Source of the DNA: Rhododendron vialii
Lineage: Eukaryota; Streptophyta; Magnoliopsida; Ericales; Ericaceae
Direction: 5' to 3'
DNA length: 64,000 bases
Assembly (NCBI RefSeq): GCF_030253575.1
Contig: NC_080567.1
Span: forward strand, 36,671,501 to 36,735,500
The notes under the pieces: generated by a model
What the model saw: the letters and a program-made list of their open reading frames with translations, nothing else
Database searches by the model: none
Told to the model about the DNA's origin: nothing
Shown here: positions 59,651 to 64,000 of the stretch, in pieces
Layout of the letters: every line of letters starts with the position of its first letter
Position numbering within the stretch: position 1 is the first letter of the stretch
Position numbers and translations under genes: made by a program

Positions 59651-60055
59651 GGAAGTGTAATCAACAAGTTGCGGACCGCAATTTTTTAATTTTGTCTTTA
59701 TTCAAATTTTTTTTCCGTATTTATTAATTTTGTGTCAAAGTTTTATGTATTATTAATTCGTTTCGACGAGAAGAGTAGAAAAAGAGGGGAAAAAAATGGA
59801 GTACGACTGGTACAAGTATTTTTTGAAATATCTAAGCAAAAGTTTAAAAACTGACTTTTTGAGCTTTTGCTTTGATATTTCTCAAAATACTTGTGTAAAA
59901 GTTATAATTATTTACTTTTTAGACTCCTCTCGTTGAGTCCAAAACAATATTACACAAAAGTTTGGTGTAACACTAATAAACATCAAAAAAAATTTGAATA
60001 AAAACAAAACTAAAAAATTATGGTCGACGACTTGTTGATTATTGGAAACACACCC
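59651..60055. mobile_element. Long foldback (hairpin) element, ~405 bp
   Basis: Two nearly complementary arms of about 200 bp each. Left words GTAATCAACAAGTTGCGGAC, GTCTTTATTCAAATTTTTTT and AAGCAAAAGTTTAAAA pair with the inverses of AATAATCAACAAGTCGTCGAC, GTTTTTATTCAAATTTTTTT and AAGCAAAAGCTCAAAA on the right. The centre is near 59855. Right-hand terminal sequence (inverse GGGTGTGTTTCC) is MITE-like. No protein coded. RNA across it would form a long hairpin. Confidence 0.8.
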
Positions 60056-61158
60056 TTAATCTAGGGAATCATAAACCAACAGTCCACTAGTGAGACCCCA
60101 CTTGAAGCCGGAATTCTTCCTATAAACTGGAGTTAAAGGGGTTGATAGCACCTTTTGAATCTATTTTTTCCTTAGTTTTTGTTAGTTTTATCTAAAATTA
60201 AAAAATTTAAGTTTTTGGTTTATGCCGGCTGAGAAACTTAATTAGTACTTCTAATTTATAACGAAAACCTGAAAAAAATACTAAAGGCAAAAAAAATATA
60301 TATATACTTTTTTTTTCCTTGTTTTTTAAGTATTTTTTCTCATTTTTTTTATTCTTCTCTAACGAACTTGGGAGTCAGATATTTTGATCAAAAGTAAAAA
60401 AAAAAAACTAACACTAATGACAAATAAATCATTATAAAAGAAATAAGTAATTTAGTCCAAGCTCATTCTAGATAGAGTGATTAATGGCTTAAAAGAAACG
60501 ATATGTCACCAAAAATAAAGATAAACAAGCAACGAAATACATTAAGATTCAATTAAAAAAAAAACGAAGAAATATTTTTTAACGTTGTGAGATTAGTTTC
60601 CCACGACACAGAAGATTAAGTTCGTTTTCCATTTATTAGACAGTTTTTTTTTTCAGATTTTTCACCAAAAATTTTAATCTTTTCCGTCGGGTTTGAAAGA
60701 AAGAAAAAAAATCATTGCATGCAGGCAAGTAACAAAGTCGTCAAGAAAAATAAAAATAATCTCTCTCTTTTTAGCCCTCTCTTTTCCAAAAGCCGATCAG
60801 ATTGATTAACTACTCCATTAATTAAGGTTAAAACTTCAAAAGTGAATGTTATCACGAAGAAAAAGCTAACCTCGTTATTAGGATGGGTTTTGTCCAATAA
60901 ATTTGTTTTGTGAATAAAAATTTAAAACCTTGGACACACTTGATCATATTGTTGAAATTAATTTGAGTGAACAAGACATGCAATTTTGCAATTGGTGTCC
61001 GTTTGAGGCATATTTTTTTTCCCTCTTAAAGTGTAGTAGAACTTATCTAATCATCTTAATAACTGTGATTTCAAAAAAAATTGTTTTAACAATACAATGT
61101 ATCGAAAAAGAAGGCCAGTATATTCCTAGGGATACAAGCTTTATCAGTTATCACGTCC

Positions 61159-61193
<35 letters not shown>

Positions 61194-61430
61194 TTACTAT
61201 TATGTAAAACAAAAATGTTAGGCGCACAACCGTTGTGTTGGTTGTGCGCGTAATTCTGATCGTCCAGATGTATTTGAATGTACGGTCTAGATTTTTAAAA
61301 AACTCTTCCAAGGAAAAGTTTAATTTTTCCGGGAGAAGAGTTTGAGCGAATCCTTGCCATTTATTACAGCAATGGACGGCTTAGTTGTGTGTTGTATTTT
61401 ACACAACCGTTCCTTGCAATCATGCATGCA
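60056..61430. other. AT-rich spacer
   Basis: No gene seen. It contains many homopolymer runs and a (CT)n microsatellite at 61162-61190. Confidence 0.45.
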
Positions 61431-61435
61431 ATTAT

Positions 61436-61955
61436 TGTTGGAAATTTGAATGGATTGAGAGGCCTTTACTTCCCCATATTCATGGTGGGGGTTACCTCTA
61501 TTCATTGTGGGGGTTTTTTCCCCATTCATTATGCCAATTACTCCACGTATTGAAGGCTGCAGAATTAGGGTCTTGCTCTGCCTATAAAAGGAGCTTTTCA
61601 CAGCATTGTTCAACACAAGTTTTCACCCAAAAATTCACTAGCATTCTGATATTGTGTGAGAGAGAGACAGACGCTGAGTTAGTTCGCCAAGACGTTCTTC
61701 GGTGGTGTTCCGACGTTCGTGGTCCGAGCCGGATCAATCCTGGGAGACAGACGCCGAGTAACCTCAACACCCCCCGGTAGGCGGTGAATCTGTTTTAAGG
61801 ACACCGTGTGCAACACGGGTTTCGGTTCACAAATCCATATTCAGTATTTTCGGTTCTCATTTTGGTTTTGTAGTTTCATTATATTGTATTTCAATTCTTG
61901 TGTAAATGCAATAGAATTTGTATTCTGGATTCCCGATTGAAACATTTGGATAACA
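61436..61955 (+). mobile_element. Solo LTR, 520 bp, with 5-bp TSD
   Basis: Starts TGTTGGAAATTTGAATGG and ends TTTGGATAACA (TGTTG...AACA, TG/CA ends), flanked by perfect ATTAT repeats (61431-61435, 61956-61960). A good TATA box CCTATAAAAGG at about 61579-61589 marks plus orientation, with an R/U5-like part after it. The length and ends suit a copia-type element. No internal region or partner LTR is in the window. Confidence 0.85.
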
Positions 61956-61960
61956 ATTAT

Positions 61961-63269
61961 TTCTTCAAATTTCAAGTGTCTAAAAAAGACAGTTAAACGC
62001 TAGTATATAATTGGAGACACGAGCAGCCATCGTTCCTTGGAAATTGTGTGATATGTACACTCAAAAGCTCAAAACATTTTCACAAATTCAATTAGGTCGT
62101 GGTTTTCCCTATTGTTTAGACAGACTAAACGTAAAGTCTAAAAAACACAAATTTCGAAACAGATTATTTTTCTCGTCTATATCAACTATAAAAGCCTATT
62201 TATGTAGCGAATTGAAAATAGTTTATCTAAAGTTCTTAAGTTATAGACACAAATTTTTTTGTGCATGGTCTATGTACTTTGAGAGAAACTTATTCACGGT
62301 TTCACCGTGTATAAGCTGTTCAAGGAGTAATCTCACCCGTTTGTACTTCGACAATTAATAGTTGAGATGTGTTTTTAATCTTTGACCGGTAATAAATATC
62401 TCTTACTGTTAATAGTTTGTCTTTAATCTGGATCGTCCAAAATACTTTTGGACGGCAGAGATTGGCGTCCGTAAACTTTATTTACAGAACCTCCCTACAA
62501 CAATTATTCGTGAAATTCAAGAATTAATTAAAGACAGAAAATTAAAGGTAGCCTGGCCGGGGCACCATTTAACAGGGATATTAGAGGAAAACTTATCAAT
62601 TTATCTCTTTAATTTCCCATTCTCTTTCTTAATTTGTGTATCGTTCTCTCTCAATTAACATTAACTAGTAATCATTAAAGATATACTCAAATTTATAATG
62701 TCCAAACCATGTCAAAACAAAGAAATATGAATGTCTCTTTTCAATTGTCTACTTACTCACTTGAATTTTAGGGTTTGTTTGGAACCTACAAAAAAAGAAA
62801 AAGAAAAGAAACAAATTAAGGAATAATTATTTTCGCTTGTTTAGTTTGAAAGGAAATAGAGAAAACAAAAGCAAAATAGAAAATCAGGCGCAGTAATTAT
62901 TTATTTATTTATTGCATATTTTCTTAAATGGACCGTTACGTTCATAGAATCGTGCATGGGTCAAGTGAGTAATATTTGTCCACTTAAAACTAATTGCATT
63001 ATGAAACATGTACTATCAAACATGCATGTAACTAAGACGCTCATAAGAGACCCTTGTGACACAAGAACACAATTAAAACATAGTATGACATTGTAGTCGA
63101 TAAAGTTCTTTTTTGGGTAAAATTGTTATATCCAAATATTGGATGTTGAGTTTTGTAAACTTAAGAATATGACCATGGGTCAAGCCCTAAGACTTAAAAT
63201 AGTAATCTATCAGAATAGACCTTCGCCAAAAGCTTAATCCATGAGAAATCTTTCCTAATAAAGTTTGTT
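61961..63269. other. AT-rich spacer
   Basis: Only short frames without family likeness. No gene, RNA or defined repeat seen. Confidence 0.4.
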
Positions 63270-63350
63270 GTCTCACCCTTCCTCCATAGTGGAGGTGGAA
63301 GTTCGAGCCCTACAGAAGGCGAATTTGGGATTAAGGGCTATGGATGACAA
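63270..63350 (+). mobile_element. Possible SINE end
   Basis: AAGTTCGAGCCC resembles a Pol III B box and the unit ends in a run of nine A (63350-63358). The A box is weak. Tentative. Confidence 0.3.
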
Positions 63351-63384
63351 AAAAAAAACTTAATCCAAATCCAATTAATCTCAA

Positions 63385-63430
63385 CCGAGGTTGTGAATAC
63401 CGTTCCGTATCGACTGGTACGTACCAGATT
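63385..63430. repeat. MULE-type terminal sequence
   Basis: GGTTGTGAATACCGTTCCGT followed by GGTACGTACC resembles the left end of the MULE at 7437-8209. The other end was not found. Confidence 0.35.
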
Positions 63431-63647
63431 GACAAGTAAACAGTACCATGACCCTCCAATACTGTACTGGTCCTAATGCCTGGGCGATACCGCTCGGTAC
63501 TGGCCATTTTGGTATTCGAGATGCTCTTACCAGAAATTTCGGCCAATATTTTGCAATGCTGGGTCATTTTGTTATAACGTCCAAATTAAGTCCTAAAACC
63601 GTATTTTTCCCCTCGATTCGGTGTATCTACACTCTATATATATCTAA

Positions 63648-63866
63648 TACTCCCTCCGTCCCATAATATTTGTCCGGTCCGCAAAACGGAGACGTAAAAA
63701 TAATACTATTTTTGTAAGAAAAGTTGAAAAAAAAATCAACAATTTACTAGATCTCGACGAGTTTTTTTAACTTATGAAAAAAATTTAAATTTTTTCTCGA
63801 AAGAAATGCATTATTTTGTAGTCCTCGTTTCGCGGACCGGACAAATATTATGGGACGGAGGGAGTA
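63648..63866. mobile_element. Stowaway-like MITE (copy F), near-intact 33-bp TIRs
   Basis: 219 bp, TA-bounded. The inverted repeats are perfect for 33 bp, beginning CTCCCTCCGTCCCATAATAT and reaching TTTGTCCGGTCCGC, and go on with one mismatch. This is the best-preserved and probably youngest Stowaway here. Confidence 0.93.
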
Positions 63867-64000
63867 ACTCTAACCCAAATCACGCAGACATCGATCAGTG
63901 AATCGACCCTCACCGCTCAAGCTCTACCCTTTTCACCTCATCCACAGCTTGTCGCCGTCGAATCTCATCCACGGCGGAGTCGGTGCAGCGCAGCTAGTCC
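63867..64000. other. Window edge, possible start of another gene
   Basis: Base composition rises in C and G (TCGCCGTCGAATCTCATCCACGGCGGAGTCG region). It could be the leader or N-terminus of a further gene, but too little is present to call. Confidence 0.25.

Noticed and set aside
62011-62358. 115-aa plus-strand frame
   Set aside because: AT-rich, no domain, no splice partner or homolog that I recognise; probably chance.

Overview
The window is nuclear DNA of a flowering plant, most likely a eudicot. The evidence is split genes with GT-AG introns, an E-class PPR gene, plant-specific families (HVA22, DUF7086, polyol transporter), Stowaway MITEs, Mutator-like elements, plant LINEs and small LTR elements. 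I cannot name the species from the sequence. Six protein genes are present and all lie on the minus strand. Exons were joined by hand from splice signals, unbroken reading phase and remembered family sequence. Every multi-exon model closes in frame with a length typical of its family.

Layout: 312-2372, intronless E-class PPR gene (At3g18840-like). 3111-6463, HVA22-like protein k (8 exons, 211 aa). 9125-23318, CSTF77, the 77-kDa cleavage stimulation factor subunit (22 coding exons, 753 aa), preceded by a likely 5'UTR intron. 25073-29015, polyol/monosaccharide transporter (3 exons, 528 aa). 30902-31000, a U6 snRNA pseudogene on the plus strand. 31722-55287, phosphatidylinositol 4-kinase alpha (26 coding exons, 2019 aa). 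58471-59247, a single-exon DUF7086 protein. The last ~135 bp may be the edge of another gene.

The genes do not form a pathway. They cover organelle RNA processing (PPR), membrane shaping (HVA22), mRNA 3'-end formation (CSTF77), polyol/sugar uptake (PLT) and plasma-membrane PI4P synthesis (PI4KA), plus one unknown. In Arabidopsis, as I recall, the PPR and PLT5 homologues are neighbours and the HVA22k and PLT6 homologues lie close together, so part of the order may be ancestral.

Introns and spacers are full of mobile DNA, much of it dated by target-site duplications (TSDs): two solo LTRs with 5-bp TSDs, a 309-bp SMART-like mini-LTR element with a primer-binding site, an antisense 5'-truncated LINE and a LINE 3' fragment in PI4KA introns, a 773-bp MULE with a perfect 9-bp TSD, a MULE nested inside another in a CSTF77 intron, six or more Stowaway-like MITEs and two long foldback elements. 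There are also four tiny oligo(A) insertions flanked by 13-17 bp direct repeats that look like retroposition of only a tail. I see no defence system, gene cluster or other wholly new system; the novelty is in the small mobile elements and the 5' leaders.
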